Assembly: GCF_014904755.1 (NCBI RefSeq)
Contig: NZ_JACZFQ010000028.1
Span: 1-33,013 of the forward strand
Length of the DNA stretch: 33,013 bases
Direction of reading: 5' to 3'
DNA from: Neoluteolibacter marinus
GTDB lineage: Bacteria; Verrucomicrobiota; Verrucomicrobiia; Verrucomicrobiales; Akkermansiaceae
Of this stretch, positions 10,860-19,162 are shown in pieces. Position 1 is the stretch's first letter; each line of letters begins with the position of its first letter. The translations under genes were made by a program, and so were the position numbers. The notes under the pieces are model-generated. The model was not told the origin of the DNA, searched no databases, and worked only from the letters and a program-made list of their open reading frames with translations.

Positions 10860-11477
10860 ATGAGAAGCCTTCACGCTCCAGCCATCCTGCTCTCGTTCCT
10901 GGCCATTTCCTGTTCCGGCATCGACGACACGCTCTCCGACATGCGCGGCGAAAACCGCTACATGGCCGGCTTCAACGGCAAGCGGGAACACGATTGGAAA
11001 TCCAGCCCCATCCCCGACGATGTCTCCTACTGGGACGGCGACCATCTCACCGGTCCGGCGAAGATCCGAATCAACCTGACCCAGCAGAAGGCCTTTTTCT
11101 ACAAGGGCGACCAGCTTGCCGGAGTCTCCCGCATTTCGACCGGCAAGGAAGGACGCAGCACCCCGTCCGGCAACTACAAGGTCAACCAGAAGGACAAGTG
11201 GCACCGCTCTTCCAGCTACGGGGTTTTCAAGGAAAAGGGGACGGACCGGATCGTGGATGACGATGCGGAAGCCCACAATGAACCCGTCCCGCCAGGCTGC
11301 TACTACGAGGGGGCCCCGATGTTCAACTACCTGAACTTCGCGCCTGCGGTCGGCATGCACACCGGCTACCTGCCGGGTTATGCGGCCTCGCACGGCTGCG
11401 TGCGGATGCCCGACAAAATGGCGCAGAAGTTCTTCGAGAATGCCCAGGTCGGAACTCCGGTGATCGTCGAACGATGA
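10860..11477 (+). CDS. L,D-transpeptidase (YkuD family), probable lipoprotein
   Basis: This envelope enzyme probably forms or exchanges 3,3-type peptidoglycan cross-links, or attaches proteins to the wall. I start it at 10860 (205 residues), since MRSLHAPAILLSFLAISCSG is a lipoprotein signal with C18 as the likely lipidated residue; an ATG 35 codons upstream adds only a basic, polar stretch. The YkuD domain runs from about residue 68 to the end: RINLTQQKAFFYKGDQLAGVSR, STGKEGRSTPSGNY, then the catalytic SHGCVRMP with H178 and C180. Its stop overlaps the next gene's start (ATGA at 11474), so the rhodanese gene is translationally coupled. The substrate cannot be told from sequence. Confidence 0.9.
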   Translation: MRSLHAPAILLSFLAISCSGIDDTLSDMRGENRYMAGFNGKREHDWKSSPIPDDVSYWDGDHLTGPAKIRINLTQQKAFFYKGDQLAGVSRISTGKEGRSTPSGNYKVNQKDKWHRSSSYGVFKEKGTDRIVDDDAEAHNEPVPPGCYYEGAPMFNYLNFAPAVGMHTGYLPGYAASHGCVRMPDKMAQKFFENAQVGTPVIVER

Positions 11478-11815
11478 GCGGCTCCCTGCCCGCCCGGGAC
11501 GACATCGAGGTGAGCGGCGCCCGGGTTTCCGAGCTCCTGCCCGCCGTCGCGCGCGGAGAAATCGACCTGATCGATTGCCGCGAGGAAGACGAGTGGCACA
11601 TCAACCGCCTTCCGGGCGCCCGGCTGGTTCCGCTTTCGGGATTCGGCGAAGCCCCGCTCCCGGAGAAGCCGGCGATCATCTACTGCCACCACGGCATGCG
11701 CTCGCTGCGGGCCGCCGCCTTCCTGCGTTCCCGCGGGCTGGCCGATTCCTGGTCGATGGCCGGCGGCATCCACCGCTGGTCGGAAGAGATCGATCCGGCG
11801 GTTCCCATCTACTAG
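11474..11815 (+). CDS. Rhodanese-like domain protein
   Basis: This single-domain protein of 113 residues is likely cytoplasmic, as it has no signal. The rhodanese fold is marked by LIDCREEDEWHINRLPGA (about 32-49) and the active-site loop YCHHGMRS with C71, which would carry a persulfide in sulfur transfer. The ending AGGIHRWSEEIDP is the usual closing motif of the fold. It overlaps the L,D-transpeptidase gene by four bases and is followed seven bases later by dtd, so the three form an operon. The individual role is unknown; sulfur transfer or phosphatase-like activity are both seen in the fold, and the six-residue loop favours sulfur. Confidence 0.9.
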   Translation: MSGSLPARDDIEVSGARVSELLPAVARGEIDLIDCREEDEWHINRLPGARLVPLSGFGEAPLPEKPAIIYCHHGMRSLRAAAFLRSRGLADSWSMAGGIHRWSEEIDPAVPIY

Positions 11816-11822
11816 TCGGACC

Positions 11823-12275
11823 GTGCGCGCAGTGATCCAGAGGGTTTCGTCGGCGGCGGTGGAGATCGACGGGGAATGCGTGGCTGCCATCGGACGCGGC
11901 CTGCTTGTCTTGCTCGGCATCGAGGAGGGCGACACCGCGGACGATACCACTTGGCTGGCGCCGAAGATCGCCAAAATGCGGATCTTTCCCGACGAAGCCG
12001 GGCTGATGAACCTCGCCTTGGCCGAGGCCGGCGGCGGGATGATCGTCGTCAGCCAGTTCACCCTCCACGCCTCGACGAAGAAAGGAAACCGCCCGTCCTT
12101 CATCCGCTCCGCCCGCCCGGATGTTTCCGAACCGCTTTACGAAGGCTTCTGCGCGGCCATGGAAAAGGAGCTCGCCGGCCCCATCGGCCGCGGTCGCTTC
12201 GGCGCGGACATGAAGGTGTCGCTGGTCAATGACGGCCCGGTCACCATCGTGATGGACACCAAGGCGCGGGAATAG
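11823..12275 (+). CDS. dtd: D-aminoacyl-tRNA deacylase
   Basis: Dtd removes D-amino acids (and glycine mischarged on tRNA-Ala) from tRNA, a proofreading step in translation. The 150 residues match the family length (about 145). The start is GTG at 11823, giving MRAVIQRVSSAAVEIDG, exactly the family's N-terminus. The active-site motif SQFTLHA is at 77-83, and the C-terminal NDGPVTIVMD carries the Gly-Pro motif that gives chiral selection. It is the last gene of a short plus-strand operon after the rhodanese gene. Its stop is only six bases from the convergent stop of the next gene, leaving no room for an ordinary terminator. Confidence 0.97.
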   Translation: MRAVIQRVSSAAVEIDGECVAAIGRGLLVLLGIEEGDTADDTTWLAPKIAKMRIFPDEAGLMNLALAEAGGGMIVVSQFTLHASTKKGNRPSFIRSARPDVSEPLYEGFCAAMEKELAGPIGRGRFGADMKVSLVNDGPVTIVMDTKARE

Positions 12276-12281
12276 CCGGGG

Positions 12282-13523
12282 CTACTTCTTGATCCGGATC
12301 GCGGTCCCGCAATAGGTGCAATTGAACCAGCGGAAGGTCATCACGTGGAGCGCCACCGCGCCGATGTGCCCCAGCAACGGCAAATGATGCGCCTTGCGGT
12401 TCTTGAGGCAGTGCTTCGGCACGTACAAGCGCTGCGTGCAGACCCGGCACTTGGCGCCGGAGCTCACCAGCGCATACAGGAGACCGAGCACCGGCACGAG
12501 GATCGGGAAAACGATGATCCACGACGGCACCCAGTCGAATTTCTCCGGCATCTGGTCGGAAAGGATCAACAACGGCGCGGCGATCAACGCCAGCGGCACG
12601 CTCAGTTGCAGCAAGACGGTGAACAGCCCGCCGAACCAAACCTTGAAGGGCCGGTCATGCAGGACCCCGCGGATGTAGAATCGGGAGCTGGGCTTCCGCT
12701 TGCCGTTGGTCTCGGGCCGCGGTGCCCGCAGCAGGGCGATCCGGTCGTCGTCCATCCCGGACTTGGTCGAGGCCGCACGCACCGGCGGGGCATCGCCCTG
12801 GGCTTCCTCGATGGTCCGGACGCGGGCGGGGTCGAAGCCGCGTCGACCGGTGGTGAAGCCGATGTCGGCCACCTGGACGGAAGCCGTAGCGAAGGAACGG
12901 CGGTTGCCGCCCGGCATCTCGGGAAGGTCCCGGCGTTGCGGGCGCTCGACCGTGACCTGGACTTCCAGATCGCCGACCGCGCGGTTGAGCAAGGGGGCCA
13001 TCGCGATCTCCGACGGGCCGATCCCCTTCTCCGCAAGCATGCGGGCGGGAATGGGCACCGCCAGCGGAGCCAAGGCGAGCATCTCCCGGACATCCGGATC
13101 CGCCTCGAAGTTCACCGGTCCGGTGATCACCGGCTCCTCGGGCGGTTCCGGTTCTTCCACGGGTGGCTCCACCTTTGCCACCGGCGTGGCGACGGGAGGC
13201 TCCTCGATCTTGGGCTTGCGGCGGGAACGGGGCTTTGCCGGGGGAGCCCCGGCGGCAGCAGCCGCAGGCTTGCGGGCGGGCTTGGACGTGGCGGCGGGGG
13301 CGGCCGGATCCAGCGCCCGGTTGGCCGCCTTGACCCAGCGGTTGATCTTCCTGGCGTCGGGTGCCCGGGGCACGATCTTCAACATCGAGTTCGCCGCCGA
13401 AAGCTCGCGCTTGAGCACTTCCACGTCGGCCTTTGCCAAGGCCCGCAAATCCGCCCAGCCGGACGCTTCCAGCAATTCGGCGTCATCGGGTCCGATGCCT
13501 ACAATGTTGATCAATTCCGACAT
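12282..13523 (-). CDS. Helix-hairpin-helix (DUF4332-like) protein fused to membrane zinc ribbon
   Basis: This encodes 413 residues with three parts. Residues 1-70 look like a DUF4332-type helix-hairpin-helix domain (NIVGIGPDDAELLEASGWADLRALAKA and a second such unit). Residues 71-135 are a Pro, Ala and Lys rich linker. The C-terminal part has hydrophobic helices at about 299-322, 333-354 and 382-398, and a zinc ribbon formed by C359-x2-C362 and C402-x2-C405, the two pairs lying on either side of the last hydrophobic stretch. HHH domains usually bind DNA or proteins; combined with a membrane anchor this could tether nucleic acid or a partner, but no function is known. It converges with dtd, stops six bases apart. 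Confidence 0.75.
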   Translation of the reverse strand: MSELINIVGIGPDDAELLEASGWADLRALAKADVEVLKRELSAANSMLKIVPRAPDARKINRWVKAANRALDPAAPAATSKPARKPAAAAAGAPPAKPRSRRKPKIEEPPVATPVAKVEPPVEEPEPPEEPVITGPVNFEADPDVREMLALAPLAVPIPARMLAEKGIGPSEIAMAPLLNRAVGDLEVQVTVERPQRRDLPEMPGGNRRSFATASVQVADIGFTTGRRGFDPARVRTIEEAQGDAPPVRAASTKSGMDDDRIALLRAPRPETNGKRKPSSRFYIRGVLHDRPFKVWFGGLFTVLLQLSVPLALIAAPLLILSDQMPEKFDWVPSWIIVFPILVPVLGLLYALVSSGAKCRVCTQRLYVPKHCLKNRKAHHLPLLGHIGAVALHVMTFRWFNCTYCGTAIRIKK

Positions 13524-13576
13524 CCCCCCGGTTGCGAAAGGCCGAGACTACCGGCGACGAAGCCCGTGGCAAGGCA

Positions 13577-16285
13577 TCATCCGAGCCCTGACAGCATCTC
13601 CCCGAGCTGCTTCAGCTTGCCGCGCCATTCCTCGAGACGCGCCTTCTCCTGGGCGACCACCTCGGCGGGAGCGCGGGCGACGAAGCTTTCGTTGCCCAGC
13701 TTGGCCTCGCTGCGGGCGAGTTCCTGCTCAAGCTTGCCGATCTCGCGGGTCAGACGGACGCGCTCCGCCTCCACGTCGATCAGTCCCTCGAGCGGCAGGT
13801 AGATTTCACCCACCGGAGTCAACGACACCGGGGTGCCCTTGGGCGCCGCGTAGGCGGAGTCGACCTCGATCTCCCCCGCCCCGGTGAGCAGGGCCAGGAT
13901 CGGCCGCTCGGCATCGAACCAGTCGACAGCGCCCTTGATGATGAATTTCACGTCGCGCCGCGAGGCCACGTTGTACTCGGCCTTGAGGTTGCGGAGCCGC
14001 CCGGCGGTCTCGTAGATCGCCGCCGCCTTGCCCTGCTCGGTGGCGATGTCCTCCGCCAAAAGCCCCGCGAGCACCGGTTCCTCGGGCAAATCCGCCTGCA
14101 TCAGGAACTCGTCCTCGTTGAGGAATCCCATCCGCTGCGACAGCTCTTCGGTGACGTGCGGCATGTAGGGGTGGAGCAACTGCAGGTAGCGGCTCATTAC
14201 CGTGTCGAAGACCGACAAGGTCACGGCGCGCGCCTCCGGCGTCGCGGTCTCGCGCAGGTCGCCCTTCACCGCCTCGAGGAACTTGTCACAGAACTCGTTC
14301 CAGAGGAACTCGTAGAGCCGCGCGGCGATCTCGCCGAAACGATAGTCCCCGTAGGCCTTGTCGAGATCGACCGTGAGCTGGTCGAGCTTCGCGAGGATGT
14401 CGAGGTGGAAACAGTTCGCCATTCCCACCACCTCGTGATCGTCGTCCGACTCGCTTTCCGGATACTCGATCTCGCCCGCCATCTGGCGGAAGCGGCACGC
14501 GTTGTAGAGCTTGTTGGCGAAGTTCCGCCCCTCCTCGACCTGCGACTCGTCGAAGCGCACGTCGCTGCCGACCGGAGCGATCCGCATCAGCCCGAAGCGC
14601 AGGCCGTCGGCGCCGTACTTCTCCATCAGGTCGATGGGGTCGGGCGAGTTGCCCAGGGACTTCGACATCTTGCGCCCCTTCAGGTCGCGGATGATCGCGG
14701 TGAAATAGACGTTCCTGAACGGCAGCTCGTCCTTGAACTCGAAGCCGGCCATGATCATGCGGGCCACCCAGAAGAAAATGATGTCGGGCCCGGTCACCAG
14801 GTCGCTGGTCGGGTAGAACTTCTTCAAGGTCGCGGTTTCCTCCCCGACCCCGGCCATCGTCGCGAAGGGCCACAGCCAGGAGCTGAACCAGGTGTCCATC
14901 ACGTCCTCGTCGCGGACCCAGTTGTCACCGTCGGCGGGGGCCTCCACTCCGACATGGATGTCCCCCGAGGCGAAATCCTGCATGTCGAGGGATTCCGCGT
15001 TCTTCAGCGCGTCGAGCTTGTCCTTGCGGTACCACACCGGGATCTGGTGGCCCCACCAGAGCTGGCGGCTGATGCACCAGTCCTGCAGGTTCTCCATCCA
15101 GTGGGCGTAGGTCTTGGCCCAACGCTCCGGACGGAACTTGATGTCGCCATTGGCGACGGCGTCGGCAGCCTCCTGGACCTTGGGATACTTGAGGAACCAC
15201 TGCATCGAGATCCGCGGCTCGATCGGCACACCGCCACGTTCGGAATATCCGACGTTGTTGTCGTATTCCTCCACTTTGATCAGCAGGCCCATTTCCTCGA
15301 GCTTGGCTGCGGCCTTCTTCCTCGCCACGAAGCGCTCGAGCCCGTGCAAGTCGGGGCATTCCGGGCAATTCATATGACCGTCCGGGGTCAGCGTGTCGAT
15401 GATTTCCAGGCCGTGCTTCAGGCCGATCTCAAAGTCCGCCTTGTCGTGGGCCGGCGTGATCTTCAAGGCTCCGGTGCCAAACTCGATGTCCACGTGATCG
15501 TCCGCGATCACCGGGATCGCGGCGTGAGGGAACGGCCGGAACACCGTGCGCCCGACGTATTTCGCGTAGCGCGGATCCTTCGGATTCACCGCCACCGCCA
15601 CGTCACCCATGAGGGTCTCGGGACGCGTGGTGGAGATCTCGAGGAATTCACCGGGCGCGTCGGTTAGCTCGTACTTCATGAAGTAGAGCTTCGACTTCCG
15701 CGGGGTCATGATGACCTCCTCGTCCGAGAGCGCGGTCAACGATACCGGGCACCAGTTGACCATCCGCTTGCCACGGTAAATCAGGCCTTTCTTGAAGAGT
15801 TCAACGAACACATGGCTGACCCACCTGGTGTAGGCCTCGTCCATGGTGAATCGTTCGCGCGACCAATCGCAGGAACAACCCAGCCGCTTGAGCTGGTTGA
15901 TGATGATGTTGCCGTGCTTGTCCTTGAAGGCCCAGACGCGCTTGAGGAACTCGTCGCGGCCCAGGTCGCGGCGGGTGAGCTTCTCGTTCTCGCGCAGCTC
16001 GCGCTCCACCTTGGCCTGGGTGGCGATGCCTGCATGGTCCGTCCCCGGCAGCCACAGCACCTCGTGGCCGGTCTGGCGGGCGCGACGGGCCAGGATGTCC
16101 TGGATCGCGTTGTTGAGAACATGTCCGAGGTGAAGGATGCCCGTGACGTTCGGCGGCGGGATGACGATCGAGTACGCGGGTTTCTCCGAGGCCGGATCGG
16201 CTTCGAAACATTTCCCTTCGAGCCATGCGGCATACCACTTGGCTTCCACCGCTTGGGGCTCGTAGGCTTTGGACAATTCGGACAT
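13577..16285 (-). CDS. valS: Valyl-tRNA synthetase
   Basis: This class I synthetase charges tRNA-Val in the cytoplasm. It has 902 residues, slightly shorter than the E. coli enzyme (951) but complete. The HIGH signature is PPPNVTGILHLGH (HLGH 52-55) and the KMSKS loop is at 539-543 (GRKMSKSLGN). Between them lies the CP1 editing domain, including TTRPETLMGDVAVAV. The C-terminal coiled coil that contacts tRNA is visible (VEAERVRLTREIGKLEQELARSEAKL). Its upstream region (16286-16713) is long for this genome and contains an inverted repeat. Long antisense frames across it are codon shadows. Confidence 0.98.
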   Translation of the reverse strand: MSELSKAYEPQAVEAKWYAAWLEGKCFEADPASEKPAYSIVIPPPNVTGILHLGHVLNNAIQDILARRARQTGHEVLWLPGTDHAGIATQAKVERELRENEKLTRRDLGRDEFLKRVWAFKDKHGNIIINQLKRLGCSCDWSRERFTMDEAYTRWVSHVFVELFKKGLIYRGKRMVNWCPVSLTALSDEEVIMTPRKSKLYFMKYELTDAPGEFLEISTTRPETLMGDVAVAVNPKDPRYAKYVGRTVFRPFPHAAIPVIADDHVDIEFGTGALKITPAHDKADFEIGLKHGLEIIDTLTPDGHMNCPECPDLHGLERFVARKKAAAKLEEMGLLIKVEEYDNNVGYSERGGVPIEPRISMQWFLKYPKVQEAADAVANGDIKFRPERWAKTYAHWMENLQDWCISRQLWWGHQIPVWYRKDKLDALKNAESLDMQDFASGDIHVGVEAPADGDNWVRDEDVMDTWFSSWLWPFATMAGVGEETATLKKFYPTSDLVTGPDIIFFWVARMIMAGFEFKDELPFRNVYFTAIIRDLKGRKMSKSLGNSPDPIDLMEKYGADGLRFGLMRIAPVGSDVRFDESQVEEGRNFANKLYNACRFRQMAGEIEYPESESDDDHEVVGMANCFHLDILAKLDQLTVDLDKAYGDYRFGEIAARLYEFLWNEFCDKFLEAVKGDLRETATPEARAVTLSVFDTVMSRYLQLLHPYMPHVTEELSQRMGFLNEDEFLMQADLPEEPVLAGLLAEDIATEQGKAAAIYETAGRLRNLKAEYNVASRRDVKFIIKGAVDWFDAERPILALLTGAGEIEVDSAYAAPKGTPVSLTPVGEIYLPLEGLIDVEAERVRLTREIGKLEQELARSEAKLGNESFVARAPAEVVAQEKARLEEWRGKLKQLGEMLSGLG

Positions 16286-16454
16286 GGCCGCGGAGGGATG
16301 CCAGAGCCCTTGGGATTTGTAAAGGGGGGCGGATCAACGATCACGTGCCCGTATAAAAAAGAGGCCCGACCGGAATTCCCCGGGAAAAACCCAAAAACCC
16401 GAGGAACATCCGGCCGGACCACCTGCCGGGAGTCAAACTTCCTGACAAGATCTG

Positions 16455-16492
16455 TTGTAAGGTTATGATCTGCTCTCGCAGCGTCCTTACAA
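16455..16492. promoter_or_regulatory. Inverted repeat TTGTAAGG / CCTTACAA upstream of valS
   Basis: Two perfectly complementary 8-base arms (16455-16462 and 16485-16492) are separated by 22 bases, about 170 bases upstream of the valS start. They could be an operator, or a hairpin in the valS leader. No T-box signature was recognised. Open frames on the minus strand across 16341-16641 lack codon character and are not counted as genes. The remainder of the 428-base gap between valS and the GNAT gene shows nothing else I can name. Confidence 0.4.
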
Positions 16493-16713
16493 AAGGTATA
16501 ACGCCGCAGGCCTGGGTTTTGTTTCTCGAAATCGTCGATTTTTCCGCGATGCCGGGAAACCAGCCAACTCCGGGGATCCGCCCGCGCGAAACGACCCGGG
16601 ATATGGCGCGAAAGGTCAAATGCAGGCCCATTTCGTTTCAAACATTCCCCATTCCCTTTGATCCTCCTCCGGGACCATGCACTGACGGCGGACCACAGTT
16701 CTGGAGTCCAACG

Positions 16714-17154
16714 CTACCCGCCATCACCGAGTTTCTTTTGAAAGCGCTGATCGACCGGGGAAAAACCGCAGCCTTGGTAGAATCGATGGGCCTCCTCAAC
16801 CCGGTGGTCGCCACTGGTAACCTCGATACGGGCGCAGCCGGCTTGCATTGCCAGTTCGTCGATCGCCTCCAGTAGCCGTTGCCCCACCCCGCGGCGCCGG
16901 CAGCCGCTTCGCACGCACATCGCCGTGATCCTTCCGAGCGGCCGGTCGGCATGGAATAGCGGGATCACGTGAAAACTCGCAAACCCGACAATCCCCGCGC
17001 CCAACTCCGCTACGATCACCATCGTACCTTCGCCATGGCCTGCGAGTCGCCCGGCCACCGCCTGAGCCGGGCAAGGGTATCCCAGTTGACCGAGAAGCTC
17101 CGCGATCGCCTCGCTATCGGAGGGTGCGGCACATCGAATTGTGGGGGAATTCAT
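16714..17154 (-). CDS. GNAT-family N-acetyltransferase
   Basis: A cytoplasmic acyltransferase using acetyl-CoA, of 146 residues from the ATG at 17154. The frame opens 35 codons earlier, but the family begins with a segment like SPTIRCAAPSDSEAIAELL. The acetyl-CoA pyrophosphate-binding motif is RRRGVGQRLLEA, preceded by the beta strand GRITAMCV, and the C-terminal motif EEAHRFYQGCGF is typical of the fold. The substrate cannot be deduced. It is oriented toward valS, 428 bases away. It is the last recognisable core gene before the worn region leading to the integrated element. Confidence 0.9.
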   Translation of the reverse strand: MNSPTIRCAAPSDSEAIAELLGQLGYPCPAQAVAGRLAGHGEGTMVIVAELGAGIVGFASFHVIPLFHADRPLGRITAMCVRSGCRRRGVGQRLLEAIDELAMQAGCARIEVTSGDHRVEEAHRFYQGCGFSPVDQRFQKKLGDGG

Positions 17155-17651
17155 TCTAGTTGGATCGGGATGGCAGTCCGACCACCTGCCCAAGGAAGAA
17201 GGGGTCAAGCCGCCGGAATTCGCGAACAGTCTCTGACCAGAAAGCGATAGGATTCTCAAGAGTCCAGATTTCCTCCAACCGGCGGTGATCGCGATTCAGG
17301 TCAATTCACTGCCTGAATACTCCCCCGTCGTTCGGAATCAGTTACAACATCCAATGAGACCCCAAAACTGCCGCTCCTCTGGCGCTTTTTTAGTGTCACC
17401 AAAATGATTGAATATGTCGCCAATTGCGCGCGCGATGTGTTCGGCGATTCGTCGGAATGCGGAGGATGGCGAGCCGGTGAAAACTCAGAGCTTCCGCCAG
17501 TAGTTCACCGAGAACATTTGATCCGGCGAAACTAATATCGCTTAGATCCGGCGTGGTGACATTTCTCAGTAGCCCCATCGCAATCTGATTCCGGTAAGGA
17601 TGGCAAAAACCGCGCTTCGCCACCATCTCAGGCCATGTTATCTGCCGGTCA
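17155..17651. other. Intergenic stretch of about 500 bases without a convincing gene
   Basis: The only frames here (for example 17396-17770 on the minus strand) overlap the next gene's start and have no recognisable domain. I see no RNA gene, repeat or strong hairpin. It may be decayed sequence between the core genes and the accessory region. Confidence 0.5.
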
Positions 17652-18248
17652 ATGAGACGACATCTTACCCTCCCCTTCGCCCTACTGCTGGCCACTCTCA
17701 GCGCGGCCGAACCCTCCCGCCAGTGGACCGATACCAAGGGCCGGACGATGACCGGAACTCTGGTCGACAAGTCCGAGACTCACGCCGAGGTCCTGCTCAA
17801 AAACGGCAAGCGGGCCAATATCAAGCTAGCCGACCTGAGCCAAGCGGATCGCGAATATGTCGCCGCGGCAGATGTCATGCCAGAGCCCGACATGGAGGCC
17901 CGCACGGTCAAGTTGGACTCCAACGAGGCGAACACGAAATACGATGCTCGCTGCGTCGAAGTGACCCTCAGCAAGATGCGCGAGCGCCCCCACTCGCTCA
18001 CGATCCACTGGCTTGGGCCGAAGGGGAACACGGTCGCCGTCTACGCCTCCGAGACGAAGGAAGTGAACGATGACGGGACGGTGCAATTCAAAATCACCTA
18101 CAAGGGATCAAAGCGCGGAGTCGGCCCCGACTACAAGGGATTCGTCGTCGGACTCCTTGAGGATGGCGAAACCGGGCCTCGGTGGGTTCAGAAAAGCGCA
18201 AGCCAGAAGCCGTTCGAGCGGTTCCTCGATGAGGTGGACGAGGACTGA
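17652..18248 (+). CDS. Secreted SHD1-like (SLA1 homology domain 1) protein
   Basis: This encodes 198 residues with a signal peptide (MRRHLTLPFALLLATLSAAEP). Residues 24-70 read RQWTDTKGRTMTGTLVDKS, then VLLKNGKRANIKLADLSQAD, ending in REYVAA. That is the pattern of the SHD1 domain (a small SH3-like barrel) often found in secreted proteins of Planctomycetota and Verrucomicrobiota. The C-terminal 110 residues look like a second beta-rich domain (SLTIHWLGPKGNTVAVYASETKEV) that I do not recognise. It stops about 10 bases before the restriction-gene scar, so the deletion next door may have brought the two together. Function unknown; a binding role outside the cell is plausible. Confidence 0.75.
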   Translation: MRRHLTLPFALLLATLSAAEPSRQWTDTKGRTMTGTLVDKSETHAEVLLKNGKRANIKLADLSQADREYVAAADVMPEPDMEARTVKLDSNEANTKYDARCVEVTLSKMRERPHSLTIHWLGPKGNTVAVYASETKEVNDDGTVQFKITYKGSKRGVGPDYKGFVVGLLEDGETGPRWVQKSASQKPFERFLDEVDED

Positions 18249-18258
18249 TCAGCCCGCG

Positions 18259-18684
18259 AAGGAGATCCGCGAGACGACCCGCGCCCACTTCGACACCGAG
18301 CGCAATCTGTTCTCCCAGGGCATCAAGGTGCTAAGCCAGTTCTTCATCGACGAGGTCGCCAAATACCGAACCTACGACGGCGACGAGGAGGATGGCCAGA
18401 GTGGCGAATACGCACGGATCGCCGAGGATCTCGATACCAGCGCCGAAGTTGTCGTCTACGCCAAGCTCCCCCGCGGTTTCGCCATCCCCACACCCGTGGG
18501 CGACTACAACCCCGACTGGGCCATCGCCTTCGACTCCGGCAAGGTGAAGCACGTCTTCTTTATCGCTGAGACCAAGGGCAGCATGTCTTCCCTCCGACTC
18601 CGCGAGATTGAGAAGGCCCGCATCGAGTGCGCCCGCAAGTTCTTCACCAAAATCACCTCGGAGCAGATCCACTACGACGTGGTT
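18259..18684 (+). pseudogene. Remnant of type III restriction endonuclease (Res subunit)
   Basis: About 140 codons resemble two separate parts of type III Res. First comes the segment that follows the helicase core (ERNLFSQGIKVLSQFFIDEVAKYR). Then, after GEYARI, the sequence jumps to the C-terminal nuclease (LDTSAEVVVYAKLPRGF, TPVGDYNPDWAIAF, FFIAETKGSMSSL) with the catalytic PD...ETK residues intact. The intervening few hundred residues, the whole helicase front and the last residues are missing. No methylase (Mod) gene is nearby. The frame stays open on both sides but without family similarity. It is therefore a deletion scar, not a working enzyme, although the nuclease fold itself could still be encoded. 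Confidence 0.85.
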
Positions 18685-18966
18685 GTCCCGATCCGGGTAG
18701 CGATGAAGGCAATGCGCCATTCCGAAGAGAGGCTCACCACGGCGGTTTATACGGATCAATCCATGCTCCCCGTCGCGGCATCGGTGACTGGTCTCCCGGC
18801 CCTTCAATCAGGAAAGCTTTCAGGTGGGCTTTCAGGTGAGCACTCAGGCAAATGCGCACTATCCCGCAACACCACGACACACAACGCGACAGCCGAATTT
18901 TCCGACTCGCCTACCGAGCCCGCTAAAAACAAACGGGTTAGCCACGCCATGACACACCCGGACACG

Positions 18967-18994
18967 AAAAAAGGCAGTTCTTTGGAAGCTGCCT
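18967..18994 (-). terminator. Rho-independent terminator, probably the original tRNA-Asn terminator
   Basis: On the minus strand AGGCAG, an 11-base loop region and CTGCCT are followed by six T. It lies 10 bases beyond the left att repeat. Before integration it would have stood directly downstream of the tRNA-Asn gene now at 30240-30314, so the element has separated tRNA and terminator by about 11 kb. Confidence 0.75.
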
Positions 18995-19004
18995 CAAAAC
19001 TTGA

Positions 19005-19041
19005 AAATGGCTCCGGCGGTAGGGATCGAACCTACGACCTA
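19005..19041 (+). repeat. Left attachment site repeat (37 bp)
   Basis: The 37 bases are identical to 30237-30273. They contain the 3' end of tRNA-Asn (T arm, acceptor 3' strand and CCA) without the rest of the gene, marking the chromosomal junction left by site-specific integration. Confidence 0.93.
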
Positions 19042-19079
19042 TTTCACCGCACTCTATATGGCTCTAAGGCTAAATGGCC

Positions 19080-19146
19080 GACTGAACAGCCACTGAACAC
19101 TTTAAGCGTGCATCCGCGTGCTTCCTGTTTAGCATTTTGTTCAGTC
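19080..19146. promoter_or_regulatory. Integrase arm-type sites, left end
   Basis: Three copies of a 9-mer lie between the left att repeat and the integrase start: GACTGAACA at 19080-19088, CACTGAACA at 19091-19099, and the reverse form TGTTCAGTC at 19138-19146. The same word occurs twice next to the right att site (30171 and 30184). That distribution is expected for arm sites bound by the N-terminal domain of a lambda-type integrase. Confidence 0.7.
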
Positions 19147-19162
19147 ATCCCCGCCTGATCCC

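Noticed and set aside
12345-13802. Plus-strand open frame of 485 codons across the HHH-membrane gene and valS end
   Set aside because: It is antisense to two well-supported genes and has shadow-type composition.
14156-15667. Plus-strand open frame of 503 codons inside valS
   Set aside because: Antisense to conserved valS motifs, with no domain of its own.
16341-16641. Minus-strand frames in the valS upstream region
   Set aside because: No domain, and several frames compete in the same stretch; they look like chance openings in a non-coding leader.
17396-17770. Minus-strand frame of 124 codons
   Set aside because: It overlaps the start of the SHD1-like gene, has no recognisable domain, and its composition is that of random sequence.
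18813-18860. Short repeats of TTTCAGGTGGG-type words before the left att site
   Set aside because: Two or three partial copies only, with no relation to the att or arm sites; likely chance.
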